50,477 nucleotides of DNA from CAZOHN01 sp964579325 (GTDB lineage Bacteria > Pseudomonadota > Alphaproteobacteria > Rhodobacterales > Rhodobacteraceae). The DNA is taken from the NCBI GenBank assembly GCA_964579325.1, contig CAZOHN010000004.1, positions 1 to 50,477 on the forward strand, written 5' to 3'. Below, piece after piece: positions 33,054 to 41,355 of the stretch; positions within the stretch are counted from its first letter, which is position 1; each line of letters starts with the position of its first letter. The translations under genes were made by a program, and so were the position numbers. The notes under the pieces were generated by a model. It did no database searches and had not been told where the DNA came from. It saw only the letters and a program-made list of their open reading frames with translations.

Positions 33054-33081
33054 TCCGAACTCCCTGGGACAAGTGGCAGCC

Positions 33082-33918
33082 ATGTCTGACTACAACTTCG
33101 CCTATCTCGACGAGGATACCAAGCGCATGATCCGCCGGGCGCTCCTCAAGGCGCTGGCAATCCCCGGCTACCAGGTGCCTTTCGCCAGCCGCGAAATGCC
33201 GATGCCCTATGGCTGGGGCACTGGCGGGGTTCAGGTCACGGCCGCCTGCCTCACTCCGGAAGACGTTCTCAAGGTGATCGACCAGGGCGCGGACGACACG
33301 ACGAATGCCGTCTCGATCCGCGCATTCTTTGCGAAGACCGCAGCGGTCGCGACAACCGAACGCACCGCCGAGGCGACCGTGATCCAGACCCGCCACCGAA
33401 TCCCTGAGACGCCGCTCGCCGAAGGGCAGATCCTCGTCTACCAGGTCCCGATCCCTGAACCGCTGCGCTTCCTCGAGCCGCGCGAGACCGAGACCCGGCG
33501 GATGCACGCGCTCGAGGACTACGGGCTCATGCACGTCAAGCTCTACGAGGACATCGCCCGCCATGGCGCCATCGCCACGTCCTACGCCTATCCGGTCAAG
33601 GTCGAGGGCCGCTACGTAATGGACCCCTCGCCGATCCCCAAGTTCGACAACCCCAAGTTGTCCGGTTCACCGGCGATCCAGCTGTTCGGGGCGGGGCGCG
33701 AGCAACGGATTTACGCGATCCCGCCCTGGACGCACGTCGTGAGCCTCGATTTCGAGGATCACCCGTTCGAGGCGACCAAGGCCGAAGGTGCCTGCGCACT
33801 CTGTGGTGCGGCCGACAGCTATCTTGACGAGGTGATCATGGATGATGCGGGCGGACGCATGTTCGTCTGTTCTGACACCGACCATTGCGCCTCCAGGCGC
33901 GCGGAGGATGCGGCATGA
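33082..33918 (+). CDS. phnJ: C-P lyase radical-SAM catalytic subunit PhnJ
   Basis: 278-residue enzyme that cleaves the C-P bond of ribose 1-phosphonate 5-phosphate to an alkane (methane for methylphosphonate) and the cyclic phosphate. The four Cys of the unusual Fe-S motif are at 238, 241, 263 and 269 (ACALCGAADS...MFVCSDTDHCAS), matching the E. coli spacing; Cys269 is the equivalent of the thiyl Cys. The glycine-radical region PMPYGWGTGGVQVT is present. No promoter is visible in the short gap upstream, so transcription probably comes through the antisense cassette. Confidence 0.96.
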   Translation: MSDYNFAYLDEDTKRMIRRALLKALAIPGYQVPFASREMPMPYGWGTGGVQVTAACLTPEDVLKVIDQGADDTTNAVSIRAFFAKTAAVATTERTAEATVIQTRHRIPETPLAEGQILVYQVPIPEPLRFLEPRETETRRMHALEDYGLMHVKLYEDIARHGAIATSYAYPVKVEGRYVMDPSPIPKFDNPKLSGSPAIQLFGAGREQRIYAIPPWTHVVSLDFEDHPFEATKAEGACALCGAADSYLDEVIMDDAGGRMFVCSDTDHCASRRAEDAA

Positions 33919-34697
33919 GCGCCACGGTTGAGCCACTCCTCGACGTGAAACGCCTGACCAAGCGCTACGGGCCTCGCATCGGCTGCGCGGATGTTTCGTT
34001 CCGCCTGTTTCCCGGTGAGGTCATGGGCATTGTGGGCGAAAGTGGCTCGGGGAAGTCCACGCTCCTGGGCTGCCTCGCCGGGCATCTGACCCCTGACGAA
34101 GGGCAGGTGATCTTCGCCACGCGCCAGCGCGGCCCGCGCGATGTTCTTGCGATGACCGAACCCGAGCGCCGGATGCTCGGCCGGACCGACTGGGCCTTCG
34201 TCCACCAGAACCCTCGCGACGGGTTGCGCATGGGCGTGAGCGCCGGCGGAAACGTGGGCGAACGGCTGATGGCGGTGGGCGCGCGGCACTACGGGAGTAT
34301 CCGCGAGACCGCGCTCGACTGGCTCGCGCGCGTCGAGATCGCGCCCGACCGCATCGACGACCGGCCCACGGCCTTTTCGGGCGGAATGCAGCAGCGCCTC
34401 CAGATCGCGCGCAATCTCGTAACCGGTCCCCGGCTCGTGTTCATGGACGAACCCACCGGCGGCCTCGACGTCAGCGTGCAGGCACGACTGCTCGACCTTC
34501 TGCGCGGCCTCGTGCGCGAAATGGGCCTCTCGGCCGTGATCGTCACGCATGACCTGGCCGTAGTGCGCCTTCTGGCCGACCGTCTGATGGTCATGCAGGG
34601 CGGGCGCGTGGTCGAGGAAGGCCTTACAGACCAGGTTCTCGACGACCCCCAGCACGGCTATACGCAGCTCCTGGTATCCTCGGTGCTGCAGGTCTGA
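33915..34697 (+). CDS. phnK: C-P lyase ABC ATPase PhnK
   Basis: 260-residue ABC-type ATPase that binds the C-P lyase core and is not a membrane transporter. Walker A is GESGSGKST (about residues 42-50), the signature is FSGGMQQRLQIARNL, and Walker B is RLVFMDEPTGGLD, with the H-loop in IVTHDLAVVRLLADR. It overlaps the phnJ stop by four bases. The following gene, a CorA-type transporter, shares one base with it, where phnL would be expected. Confidence 0.96.
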   Translation: MSATVEPLLDVKRLTKRYGPRIGCADVSFRLFPGEVMGIVGESGSGKSTLLGCLAGHLTPDEGQVIFATRQRGPRDVLAMTEPERRMLGRTDWAFVHQNPRDGLRMGVSAGGNVGERLMAVGARHYGSIRETALDWLARVEIAPDRIDDRPTAFSGGMQQRLQIARNLVTGPRLVFMDEPTGGLDVSVQARLLDLLRGLVREMGLSAVIVTHDLAVVRLLADRLMVMQGGRVVEEGLTDQVLDDPQHGYTQLLVSSVLQV

Positions 34698-35662
34698 TGC
34701 TCATGATGTTCGCCCATCGCGAAACGAACGGCCAGCTCGAACGGCTTCCCCCGGAGGCCGACATCTCCCGTGCGATCTGGATCGACCTCTACCGGCCGCA
34801 GCCGGAACAGGTCGCCGCGGTCCAGGCGCTCGGCATGCAGGTGCCGACGCTTGCCGACATGGAAGAGATCGAGATCTCGAACCGTCTCTATCGCGAGGGT
34901 GGGGTGGACTACATGACGGTGGTGCTGCCGGGCCTGTCGACAAGCAAGTCGGCGATGTCGGGGCCGGTCACCTTCATTCTCTCGCACAGCCGTCTTGTGA
35001 CCGTCCGCCACCATGCGCCCCGGCCGCTCGAGACCTTTCCCGACCGTGCTGACCGGTCGACCACGGGCTGCACGACTCCGGTCCGTCTGTTCCTGGGGCT
35101 CGTCGAGGAGATCATCGCGCGTTTCGCCGACCTGCTGGAGGGCACCGGGCGCGCGCTCGACACGCTGGCGCGCGACGTCTACGCCGAGTCCGGCGCGCGT
35201 CGCGGCGATGCGCTGGCCGAAGCGCTGACCGAGGTTGGTCGCCAGGGCGAACTGCTGTCGAGGGTTCGCCTCGGCCTGCTCAGTGTCGAACGAATGCTCG
35301 GCTACTACCAGGCAACGATGACCGAGAAGGCCGAGGCGGCGCTGATCAAGTCGACGATCAAGGCGCATTTCCGCGATATCCAGGCGCTCGAGGTGCACGG
35401 TGACTTCCTCGAGAGCCGCGTCGCGCTCATAACCGACGTGACGCTCGGCATGATCAACCTGAGTCAGAACCAGACCATCAAGATCGTCTCGGTCGTGGCG
35501 GTGGTGTTCCTCCCGCCCACGGTGATCGCGAGCGCCTACGGCATGAACTTCGCCAATATGCCCGAACTCGACTGGGAGTGGGGCTATCCGATGGCGATCG
35601 CACTGATGCTCGCCTCGGCGGTGGGAACCTATCTCTTCTTCAAGTGGAAAAAATGGCTCTAG
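34697..35662 (+). CDS. CorA-family divalent metal transporter inside the phn operon
   Basis: 321-residue CorA-type channel. The N-terminal cytoplasmic domain contains PTLADMEEIEISNRLYREGG, the long stalk helices follow, and two C-terminal membrane segments flank YGMNFANMPELDW with the GMN selectivity motif; the end is basic (FFKWKKWL). It should carry Mg2+ or another divalent ion. It shares one base with phnK and overlaps phnL by ten, so it is a true member of the operon. A supply of Mg2+ for ATP-using C-P lyase steps is one idea; no direct evidence. Confidence 0.92.
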   Translation: MLMMFAHRETNGQLERLPPEADISRAIWIDLYRPQPEQVAAVQALGMQVPTLADMEEIEISNRLYREGGVDYMTVVLPGLSTSKSAMSGPVTFILSHSRLVTVRHHAPRPLETFPDRADRSTTGCTTPVRLFLGLVEEIIARFADLLEGTGRALDTLARDVYAESGARRGDALAEALTEVGRQGELLSRVRLGLLSVERMLGYYQATMTEKAEAALIKSTIKAHFRDIQALEVHGDFLESRVALITDVTLGMINLSQNQTIKIVSVVAVVFLPPTVIASAYGMNFANMPELDWEWGYPMAIALMLASAVGTYLFFKWKKWL

Positions 35663-36348
35663 GTGCTGTGATCGAAGTCGAAGGCGTCGGCAAGGCCTTC
35701 ACGCTCCATACGCAAGGTGGCGCGGTGATCCCGGTGATGCGGGGGGCGAACCTTGCTGTAGGGGCCGGGGAATGCGTGGCCCTCACCGGGGCGTCAGGGG
35801 CAGGAAAGTCGACCCTGATGCGGATGATCTGGGGAAACTACCTCGCCGGCGAGGGTGCGATCCGGGTGGCCGGGGTCGACGTGGCGCGGGCCGAACCGCG
35901 TGAGATAATCGCCTTGCGCCGGTCCACGCTCGGCTATGTGAGCCAGTTCCTCCGCGTGGTGCCGCGTGTGCCCACGCGCGAAGTGGTTGCCGAGCCGCTG
36001 CTTGCCCTCGGCGTGTCTCGCCGCGAGGCCCTTGCCCGCGCCGAGGTGCTGCTTGCCCGCCTGCGCATTCCCGAGAGGCTCTGGAGCCTGTCGCCCACCA
36101 CGTTCTCGGGCGGCGAGCAGCAGCGCGTCAACATCGCCCGCGGTTTCGCCCATGACTATCCTGCGATGCTTCTCGACGAACCCACCGCTTCGCTCGACAC
36201 GGCCAACCGCGAGACCGTGCTGGCGCTGATCGAGGAGGCCAAGGCACGTGGTGCGGCGATCCTCGGCATCTTCCATGACGAAGCCGCCCGCGCGCGGGTC
36301 TGCGACCGCGAAGTTGACGTCTCCGGTTTCACTCCGGCCCCGGCATGA
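35653..36348 (+). CDS. phnL: C-P lyase ABC-like protein PhnL
   Basis: 231-residue ABC-type ATPase acting with PhnGHI in forming the ribose-phosphonate bond. Walker A is GASGAGKSTLMRMIWGNYL (about residues 46-54), with WGNYL typical of PhnL, followed by LGYVSQFLRVVPRVPT, the FSGGEQQRVNIARGF signature and LLDEPTASLD. ATG 35653 lies in an A-rich stretch inside the corA end. It overlaps phnN by four bases. Confidence 0.95.
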   Translation: MALGAVIEVEGVGKAFTLHTQGGAVIPVMRGANLAVGAGECVALTGASGAGKSTLMRMIWGNYLAGEGAIRVAGVDVARAEPREIIALRRSTLGYVSQFLRVVPRVPTREVVAEPLLALGVSRREALARAEVLLARLRIPERLWSLSPTTFSGGEQQRVNIARGFAHDYPAMLLDEPTASLDTANRETVLALIEEAKARGAAILGIFHDEAARARVCDREVDVSGFTPAPA

Positions 36349-36890
36349 CCGGAGCCGCGCTCATCGCCGTTGTCGGCCCCTCGGGCGCGGGAAAGGACAC
36401 CCTGATGGCCGCGGCTGCCTCCGTGCGCAGCGATCTCGTTCTCGTCCGCCGGGTCATCACCCGATCGGCCGAAGCCGGCGGCGAAGACTATGAGGGCGTC
36501 ACGACGGCCGAGTTCGCCCGGCGCAAGGCAATCGGCGACTTCGTGCTTGCCTGGGAGGCGCACGGGCTCGGCTACGGAATCCCCGCCACGGTGCGCCAGG
36601 ACCTCGCAGAGGGCCGGACCGTCCTGTTCAACGGCTCGCGCGGCGTGCTGGCCGAGGCACGCGCGCTCTTCCCCGCACTCCGGGTGATCCTTGTCACCGC
36701 CGCGCCGGAAGTGCTTGCCCGGCGTCTTGCCGCCAGGGGCCGCGAAGCGCCGGACGATATCGCGGCACGGCTCTCCCGCACCGGCTTCACGATGCCTGCG
36801 GGCGTGCCGGTGACCGAGGTTCGCAACGACGGCAGCCTGCCCGAGGCGACCGCCGCTTTCCTCGCCGCGCTTCAGCCCGTCAACGTGTAG
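36345..36890 (+). CDS. phnN: ribose 1,5-bisphosphate phosphokinase
   Basis: 181-residue P-loop kinase that turns ribose 1,5-bisphosphate into PRPP, the last step of the C-P lyase pathway. The P-loop GPSGAGKDT (residues 11-19) has the Asp typical of PhnN in place of the Ser of guanylate kinases, followed by RRVITRSAEAGGEDYEGV and SRGVLAEARALFPALRVI. It overlaps phnL by four bases; its last 19 bases overlap the end of the leftward DUF1045 gene. Confidence 0.95.
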   Translation: MTGAALIAVVGPSGAGKDTLMAAAASVRSDLVLVRRVITRSAEAGGEDYEGVTTAEFARRKAIGDFVLAWEAHGLGYGIPATVRQDLAEGRTVLFNGSRGVLAEARALFPALRVILVTAAPEVLARRLAARGREAPDDIAARLSRTGFTMPAGVPVTEVRNDGSLPEATAAFLAALQPVNV

Positions 36891-37561
36891 CGGCGGATCA
36901 GATGGAATTGTCCCGCTTCATCTTCGCCGCAGAGAGCCACCTGGTCGAGCCGGAACGGTCGCGCGACCAGGGGCTCGGCCCGCGCGGCGAGAAAGCTTGC
37001 CACCGGCACCGCCTCGCCAGGGCGAAGGCGGCCCGTAAGCGTGACGTGAAAGCGGAATTCCTCGAGAACATATGGGTAGCCCCAGGTCGTAAGGTTTCGT
37101 TCCTGTCGCTCCGTCAGGCCACCCTCGCGCCGCCGTGCGAGCTGGCTCTCGCTCAGCGGCGCACGCATCGCGTCAAGCTCGGTCACGCAGGCATCGGCCA
37201 CAGACCGCAGGGACATGTCGCTTTCAGGAGGAACCAGGGCGAGGAATCCACCAAGGTTGCCCAATCGGAGCGCCGGCACTTCGACAGGAGCGAGACGAGC
37301 AGCCAGCCCCGCGAGTGCGGCGTTCAGCGTGGTGGTGGTCTTGCCTTCAGCCAACGCGAAAGGAGGTTTCAGCGTGGCGTGGAGCCCGTACTTGCGCGGC
37401 GCCGCAGTGATCTCCGAGACCGGGCGCGGCAAGTCCTTCGCGACCGGGTGTGGCACGGCGCGCCCCATCAGCAGATCCCACCCCAGCCAGGCCCCTGCCC
37501 AGTCAGCGAAAGGTCCGGCCTGTGGCACCCAGTAGATCGCATACCGCTGAAATCCGACCAT
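36872..37561 (-). CDS. DUF1045 phosphonate-operon protein, 2H phosphoesterase-like
   Basis: 229-residue DUF1045 protein, a family tied to C-P lyase operons that lack phnP. Two HxT motifs, KYGLHATLKPPF (about residues 58-69) and FRFHVTLTGRL (about 169-179), are the hallmark of 2H phosphoesterases. It may open the ribose 1,2-cyclic phosphate made by PhnJ, the job of PhnP elsewhere; no phnP lies in this window. It runs against the operon, converging with phnN (19-base overlap) and diverging from phnM. The frame is open upstream to 37972; ATG 37561 gives the family length. Confidence 0.9.
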   Translation of the reverse strand: MVGFQRYAIYWVPQAGPFADWAGAWLGWDLLMGRAVPHPVAKDLPRPVSEITAAPRKYGLHATLKPPFALAEGKTTTTLNAALAGLAARLAPVEVPALRLGNLGGFLALVPPESDMSLRSVADACVTELDAMRAPLSESQLARRREGGLTERQERNLTTWGYPYVLEEFRFHVTLTGRLRPGEAVPVASFLAARAEPLVARPFRLDQVALCGEDEAGQFHLIRRYTLTG

Positions 37562-37631
37562 CTTCCCCTCACCTTCTTCGGGCCCTTCCCGGCTACGGCA
37601 CCAGACCGGGCCTTCGCAACAGGACGATGAC

Positions 37632-38774
37632 ATGACCGAGACGATCCTTGCCAATGCAACCCTCGTCCTGCCGTCAGGAACGATGAGAGGGGCCGTGGTG
37701 CTGCGCGGCGGGCACATCGCGGATGCTTCGCCGGGGTCCTCGGTGCCGCCCGGCGCGATCGACTGCGCGGGCGACCTTGTCTGCCCGGGCCTTGTCGAAT
37801 TGCACACCGACAACCTTGAACGCCACATCGAGCCACGTCCGCGTGTGGAGTGGCCGCACGCCGCCGCGATCATCGCGCATGATGCCGAGCTGGCAAGCGT
37901 TGGCATTACCACGGTCTTCGATGCGATGCGGGTGGGTTCCGTCGTGTCCGACGTCAAGGCGCGATATGGCAAGTATGCCCGCGCGCTGGCATCCGAGCTA
38001 CTTGAACTTCGGTCTGCAAATGCTCTCCGGATATCGCATTTCCTCCATCTGAGAGCAGAAGTCTGTTCCGAGACCCTGCTTGAGGAACTGGCCGAATTCG
38101 GGGCGGAAGACCGGGTGGGGCTCGTTTCCCTGATGGATCACACGCCCGGCCAGCGCCAGTTCCGCGACGTGTCCAAGCTCAGGGACTACGTCTGCGGCAA
38201 GCACGGGCTGTCCGAGGCGGAATTCGCCGACCATGTCGCCGGCCAGGTGGAATTGCGGGCCAGGTTGGGCGCGGCGCACGAGGCGGGGGCCGTGGCGGCC
38301 GCGCGACGGTATGGCGCGGTGCTGGCAAGCCACGACGACACCACCGCCGATCAGGTGGCGGTCTCCGCCGGGCATGGAATCCGGCTGGCGGAATTCCCGA
38401 CAACCGCCGAGGCGGCGCAGGCCTGCCACACGCACGGTATCGCAGTCATGATGGGTGCGCCGAACCTGATCCGCGGCGGCTCTCACAGCGGTAACGTCGC
38501 GGCTGAAACCCTTGCAATGGAAGGGCTTCTCGACATCCTTTCGTCGGACTACGTTCCCGCGGCGCTGCTTGCCGGGGCGCTTCGGCTCGGCGATCTCTGG
38601 GGCGACATGGCGCGCGGGATCGCCACCGTCACGATCGCGCCAGCTCATGCGGCGGGTCTCACTGACCGCGGGGAACTCACTCCGGGACACCGAGCCGACG
38701 TGATCAGGGTGGCCCGTGTCGCAGGAGCGCCGGTTGTCCGTGGAGTATGGGTGAAGGGTGAACGTGTAGGCTGA
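37632..38774 (+). CDS. phnM: alpha-D-ribose 1-methylphosphonate 5-triphosphate diphosphatase
   Basis: 380-residue amidohydrolase that removes PPi from the ribose-phosphonate triphosphate before PhnJ acts. It has the canonical PhnM signature VCPGLVELHTDNLERHIEPRPRVEWP, LVSLMDHTPGQRQFRD, GAVLASHDDTTADQVA and MMGAPNLIRGGSHSGNVAAE. It is the second PhnM family gene here and the better match, so it takes the name. Its ATG is 70 bases from the divergent DUF1045 start. Eight bases separate its stop from the convergent moaA stop. Confidence 0.95.
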   Translation: MTETILANATLVLPSGTMRGAVVLRGGHIADASPGSSVPPGAIDCAGDLVCPGLVELHTDNLERHIEPRPRVEWPHAAAIIAHDAELASVGITTVFDAMRVGSVVSDVKARYGKYARALASELLELRSANALRISHFLHLRAEVCSETLLEELAEFGAEDRVGLVSLMDHTPGQRQFRDVSKLRDYVCGKHGLSEAEFADHVAGQVELRARLGAAHEAGAVAAARRYGAVLASHDDTTADQVAVSAGHGIRLAEFPTTAEAAQACHTHGIAVMMGAPNLIRGGSHSGNVAAETLAMEGLLDILSSDYVPAALLAGALRLGDLWGDMARGIATVTIAPAHAAGLTDRGELTPGHRADVIRVARVAGAPVVRGVWVKGERVG

Positions 38775-38782
38775 GCGCCAGC

Positions 38783-39787
38783 CTAGCCGCCAGTGTGACT
38801 CATGTGGCGGCTGACCTGGCCTTCGGTCTTTTGCCGCGAGTAGTCGAAGTCATGACCCTTGGGCTTGCGGGTGATGGCGTCGCGGATCGCTCGCTCTACC
38901 AGCGCATCCTCCGGGCTCGCCCGCAACGGCGTGCGCAGGTCGGCCATGTCCTCCTGGCCGAGGCACATGTAGAGCTCGCCCGTGCAGGTCAGCCGCACCC
39001 GGTTGCAGCTCTCGCAGAAATTGTGGCTTAGCGGCGTGATGAAGCCGATCTTCTGTCCGGACTCCTCCACCCGCACATACCGTGCCGGTCCGCCCGTTCT
39101 TTCCGGCAGGTCGGTCAACCGGAAGCGCTCCTCAACTTTGGCCCGCAAGTCCTTGAGCGACCAGTACTGATCAAGCCTGTCGGTTCCGCCCATGTCACCC
39201 ATCGGCATGACTTCGATGAAGGTCAGGTCGTGGCCTTCCTTGGCACACCAGTCGAGTAGGGGGAACAGTTCGTCGTCGTTCTCGCCCTTGAGGGCTACGG
39301 TGTTGATCTTGACCCGCAATCCTGCCCGCCGCGCGGCCTCGATTCCGTCGAGGACCTGGGCAAGGCGCCCCCAGCGGGTGATCTTCTGGAACTTCGCGGC
39401 ATCGAGCGTGTCGAGCGATACATTGACCCGGCGGACGCCGATGGCTGCCAGCTCGCTCGCGAACTTCGACAGCTGCGAGCCGTTCGTGGTCAGGGTCAGC
39501 TCCTTCAGCGCCCCGGACTCGAGGTGTCGGCCCATTGCCCGGAAATAGGTGAGGATGTCGCGCCGTACCAGAGGCTCGCCTCCGGTAATCCGCAGCTTCT
39601 CGACACCCATTCGGATGAACGCCGATGACAGCCGGTCGAGTTCCTCGAGCGTCAGGAGTTCCTTCTTGGGAAGGAACGTCATGTTCTCGGACATGCAGTA
39701 GACACAGCGGAAGTCGCAGCGATCCGTCACCGAAACCCGGAGGTATCGGATCGCGCGGGCGAAGGGGTCGATCAGGGGCGCGGTCAT
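38783..39787 (-). CDS. moaA: GTP 3',8-cyclase (molybdenum cofactor)
   Basis: Radical-SAM enzyme that, with MoaC, begins molybdopterin synthesis from GTP. The 334-residue protein has the N-terminal CxxxCxxC cluster in TDRCDFRCVYCMSE, ITGGEPLVRRD, and the C-terminal cluster FCESCNRVRLTCTGELYMCLG, and it ends in the functional Gly-Gly (SHTGG). ATG 39787 is chosen; a TTG three codons upstream is possible. No other moa gene is nearby. Confidence 0.96.
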   Translation of the reverse strand: MTAPLIDPFARAIRYLRVSVTDRCDFRCVYCMSENMTFLPKKELLTLEELDRLSSAFIRMGVEKLRITGGEPLVRRDILTYFRAMGRHLESGALKELTLTTNGSQLSKFASELAAIGVRRVNVSLDTLDAAKFQKITRWGRLAQVLDGIEAARRAGLRVKINTVALKGENDDELFPLLDWCAKEGHDLTFIEVMPMGDMGGTDRLDQYWSLKDLRAKVEERFRLTDLPERTGGPARYVRVEESGQKIGFITPLSHNFCESCNRVRLTCTGELYMCLGQEDMADLRTPLRASPEDALVERAIRDAITRKPKGHDFDYSRQKTEGQVSRHMSHTGG

Positions 39788-39842
39788 GATGGTCAACTAT
39801 GCACCAGGGGGCCACTACGGCAAGGGATATCGACCGAAAAGG

Positions 39843-41348
39843 TCAGCCATTCCCTCCGGAGAACCGCCCGGCATCCTCGGCCGCCGCCCGGATCGCCCTC
39901 GCCTTGTTGACGGTTTCCTGCCATTCGGCTTCGGGGTCGCTGTCATAGACCACGCCGCCGCCTGCCTGGATGTAGAGCTGGCCGTCCTTCAGGACGGCAG
40001 TACGCAGTGCGATGCACATGTCCATCTCGCCGTTGGCCGCGAAATATCCCACGCCGCCCCCATAGATGCCGCGCTTTTCCGGCTCGAGTTCCTCGATGAT
40101 CTCCATCGCCCGGACCTTTGGCGCGCCCGAAACGGTGCCTGCCGGAAGCCCGGCCAGCAACGCCGACAGCGCGTCCTCGCCTTCCCGCAACTCGCCCACG
40201 ACGTTCGACACGATGTGCATGACGTGGCTGTAGCGTTCGATGGTGAAGGTCTCGGTCGGGTGGACTGTGCCGATCCGCGCCACGCGACCTACATCGTTCC
40301 GGCCGAGGTCGAGCAGCATCAGGTGCTCGGCCCGCTCCTTGGGGTCGGCCAGCAGGTCTGCCTCGTGCGCCTTGTCGTCTTCGGGCGTGCGGCCGCGGGG
40401 ACGGGTGCCGGCGATCGGACGGATTGTCACCTCTCCGTCGCGCAGGCGCACCAGGATCTCCGGACTCGCACCCACGATCTGGAACCCTCCAAAGTTCAGG
40501 TAGAACATGAAGGGTGACGGATTTGTCCTTCTGAGGGAACGATAAAGTGCGAAAGGGGGCAGGGGAAAGCTTTGCCGCCAGCGCTGCGACGGCACGACCT
40601 GAAAGATGTCACCTGCGCGGATATACTCCTTGGCCTTCTCCACGGCGGCCTTGTAGTCGTCCTTGGTGAAGTTCGACACCGCCTCGCCCACCGGTGTCGC
40701 TTCGCCGAGGTCCCGGTCGCCGGCCACTGCGCGCTCGAGGTCGCGCACGGCATCCATCACCCGCTCGGCGGCCTGCGCAAAGGCCGCACGCGGCGAGAGG
40801 CCCGAGCCCGTCCAGGCCGGCGACACAACGGTCACCTCGCCCTTGACGCCGTCGAGCACCGCGACCACCGAGGGCCGCAGCATCACGGCGTCTGGAACGC
40901 CCAGCACATCAGGGTTCGTCTGCGGGAGCCGCTCGACGAGGCGGATCATATCATAGCCGAGGTAGCCGAACAGCCCCGCCGCGATGGCCGGCAGCCCTTC
41001 CGGCATCTCGATCCGGCTTTCCGCGATCAGGTCGCGAAGGGTCTGCAGCGGGTGCCCGGCGAGATCCGCGAAGGCGGAACGGTCATACCGAGCCTGCCGG
41101 TTGATCCGGCTTGCCTCGCCGCGGCACTCCCAGACCAGATCGGGCTTCATGCCGACCACCGAGTACCGCCCGCGCACCTCTCCTCCGGTCACGCTCTCGA
41201 GCATGAACGTATCCGCTCGTGCGCCCGCCAGCTTGAGCATCACCGACACCGGCGTATCGAGATCTGCGGCAAGTCGGGTCCAGACCACCTGGTTGCGACC
41301 GGCGGCGTAGCCAGCCTCGAAGGCCTCGTAAGCGGGGCTCAGGGACAT
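39843..41348 (-). CDS. trpE: anthranilate synthase component I
   Basis: Chorismate-using large subunit of anthranilate synthase, first step of tryptophan synthesis. The 501-residue protein has the N-terminal regulatory part (SVMLKLAGARADTFMLESVTGGEVRGRYSVVG) and the chorismate-binding domain with SPEILVRLRDGEVTIRPIAGTRPRG, LGRNDVGRVARIGTV and GTVSGAPKVRAMEII. The glutamine amidotransferase partner trpG is not adjacent within the window. It lies seven bases downstream of the PpiD-like gene, on the same strand. Confidence 0.96.
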   Translation of the reverse strand: MSLSPAYEAFEAGYAAGRNQVVWTRLAADLDTPVSVMLKLAGARADTFMLESVTGGEVRGRYSVVGMKPDLVWECRGEASRINRQARYDRSAFADLAGHPLQTLRDLIAESRIEMPEGLPAIAAGLFGYLGYDMIRLVERLPQTNPDVLGVPDAVMLRPSVVAVLDGVKGEVTVVSPAWTGSGLSPRAAFAQAAERVMDAVRDLERAVAGDRDLGEATPVGEAVSNFTKDDYKAAVEKAKEYIRAGDIFQVVPSQRWRQSFPLPPFALYRSLRRTNPSPFMFYLNFGGFQIVGASPEILVRLRDGEVTIRPIAGTRPRGRTPEDDKAHEADLLADPKERAEHLMLLDLGRNDVGRVARIGTVHPTETFTIERYSHVMHIVSNVVGELREGEDALSALLAGLPAGTVSGAPKVRAMEIIEELEPEKRGIYGGGVGYFAANGEMDMCIALRTAVLKDGQLYIQAGGGVVYDSDPEAEWQETVNKARAIRAAAEDAGRFSGGNG

Positions 41349-41355
41349 GCGGTTC

